From Rhizobium lentis (GTDB lineage Bacteria > Pseudomonadota > Alphaproteobacteria > Rhizobiales > Rhizobiaceae): a DNA stretch of 64,000 nt. A model generated the notes under the pieces. The model ran no database searches and had not been told where the DNA came from. It saw only the letters and a list, made by a program, of their open reading frames with translations. The position numbers were made by a program, and so were the translations under genes. Positions 63,266-64,000 of the stretch are shown here, piece by piece. The stretch lies in contig NZ_CP071454.1 in NCBI RefSeq assembly GCF_017352135.1, forward strand, positions 2,071,001 to 2,135,000, read 5' to 3'. Every line of letters begins with the position of its first letter. Position 1 is the stretch's first letter.

Positions 63266-64000
63266 ATGATCGCAACTCTGAAGGGGTTTACCCAGCAACT
63301 GGTGCCGGTGAATGGCATCAAGATCAACGCCATCACCGGGGGCTCCGGTCCGCCGATCCTTCTGCTGCACGGCTGGCCGGAGACATGGTGGGAATGGCAC
63401 CACGTGATGCCGCGGCTCGCCGAGCAATTTAGCGTGGTGGCCATGGATCTGCGCGGCGCGGGTTTTTCCGATTGCCCGCTTGACGGCTATGACAAGGCGA
63501 CGATGGCGCGCGACGCGCACGAAGTCATGGTTGCCCTGGGCCACGAACGCTACGCCGTTTGCGGCCATGACATTGGAGGAATGGTGGCGTTGCCGCAGGC
63601 TGCCATCTACCGGGAGGCTCTTACCCACCTAGCCGTTCTCGATGTTCCGCTTCCCGGCTGGTCCGAATGGGAAGCGACGACCGCAAGGATCTGGCACTTC
63701 AGCTTCCATATGAACCGGGATCTACCCGAGCGCCTGATCCATGGCCGTGAATATGATTATGTTTCGGCCTTCATGGCGGAGCGGTTCTACGATCACAGCA
63801 CCTTCAATCCGGCGAACATCGAGATCTACGCGACAGCGATGGCCCTTCCCGGCCGCACGCGCGGTGGCATGGAATGGTATCGTACGCTGGCCGCTGACCA
63901 TGCGGCCGCGCTCGAATATAAGAAGCAACCGCTTGAGATACCGGTGCTAGCTCTCGGCGGGGATCAGCGCTTTGGTGCGCATATGGTCCCGATGCTTAAG
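63266..64000 (+). CDS. alpha/beta hydrolase, epoxide-hydrolase-like (3' end outside window)
   Basis: The frame starts MIATLKGFTQQLVPVNGIKI at 63266 and stays open to the window end (245 codons). PILLLHGWPETWWEWHHVMP holds the HGWP oxyanion motif, VVAMDLRGAGFSD follows, and YAVCGHDIGGMVALPQAAIY holds the Asp nucleophile in GHDIGG of epoxide hydrolases and haloalkane dehalogenases. The C-terminal His is not yet reached. It follows the SDR gene by 46 bases and is probably in the same operon. Confidence 0.92.
   Translation, partial: MIATLKGFTQQLVPVNGIKINAITGGSGPPILLLHGWPETWWEWHHVMPRLAEQFSVVAMDLRGAGFSDCPLDGYDKATMARDAHEVMVALGHERYAVCGHDIGGMVALPQAAIYREALTHLAVLDVPLPGWSEWEATTARIWHFSFHMNRDLPERLIHGREYDYVSAFMAERFYDHSTFNPANIEIYATAMALPGRTRGGMEWYRTLAADHAAALEYKKQPLEIPVLALGGDQRFGAHMVPMLK

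Overview
The window looks like chromosomal DNA of an alphaproteobacterium of the Rhizobium/Agrobacterium group, most likely a Rhizobium of the leguminosarum/etli type. The basis is recognition, not a database search: GC-rich codon use, families typical of Rhizobiales (BA14K lectin-like protein, DUF982, Atu4866-type protein, BTLCP transglutaminase-like protease, MbfA membrane ferritin with an Irr-type iron-control box) and three copies of a palindromic intergenic repeat of a rhizobial type. Most of the window is ordinary chromosome: single genes or short operons, many with a divergently placed regulator.

Layout. 1-2319: the distal end of a surface-polysaccharide operon read on the minus strand (CDP-glucose synthesis rfbF, rfbG, then a sugar methyltransferase). 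2320-4761: a decayed strip holding a DUF982 gene, a broken gene split by an IS630-type element, and tRNA-Leu(CAG). 4930-9729: small metabolic and stress genes and a HxlR/MFS pair. 9732-12151: a ccdAB toxin-antitoxin pair whose toxin has an early stop, then lepA. 12229-19989: tenA, a cupin regulator, acetylpolyamine amidohydrolase, recX, a truncated globin and iron-regulated mbfA. 20153-26361: the translation block infC / rpmI-rplT / pheS-pheT, with an AUU start on infC and a candidate attenuator before pheS. 26416-32761: oxidoreductases, LysR, YciE-like and GNAT genes.

32864-36252 is a lipid-linked glycosylation module (GtrA flippase, polyprenyl-phosphate glycosyltransferase, and a divergent large GT-C/STT3-like membrane protein). 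36861-46037 carries xseA, a MarR/EamA pair, an M29 aminopeptidase, a GST/MarR pair and an ogt-type repair methyltransferase. 46068-50842 carries two SDR genes, a LysR regulator that seems to have lost its ATG, a VapC/AbrB toxin-antitoxin pair and an AraC remnant. 50846-58394 is a complete-looking export and sensing unit: MipA/OmpV outer-membrane protein, RND adaptor and RND permease on one strand and a response regulator/histidine kinase pair on the other. 58470-58655 is an IS481-type transposase remnant. 58770-64000 holds a DHFR-like reductase, a LysR regulator, and a plus-strand cluster of two alpha/beta hydrolases with two NAD(P)-dependent oxidoreductases, the last gene running off the window.

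I see no CRISPR array, prophage or obvious unknown defence system. The most interesting signals are regulatory or evolutionary: a detoxified ccdB, an ATA in place of a LysR start codon, a mutually exclusive hairpin pair before pheS, perfect operator palindromes at several divergent promoters, and the glycosylation and RND/MipA/two-component modules whose substrates are unknown.
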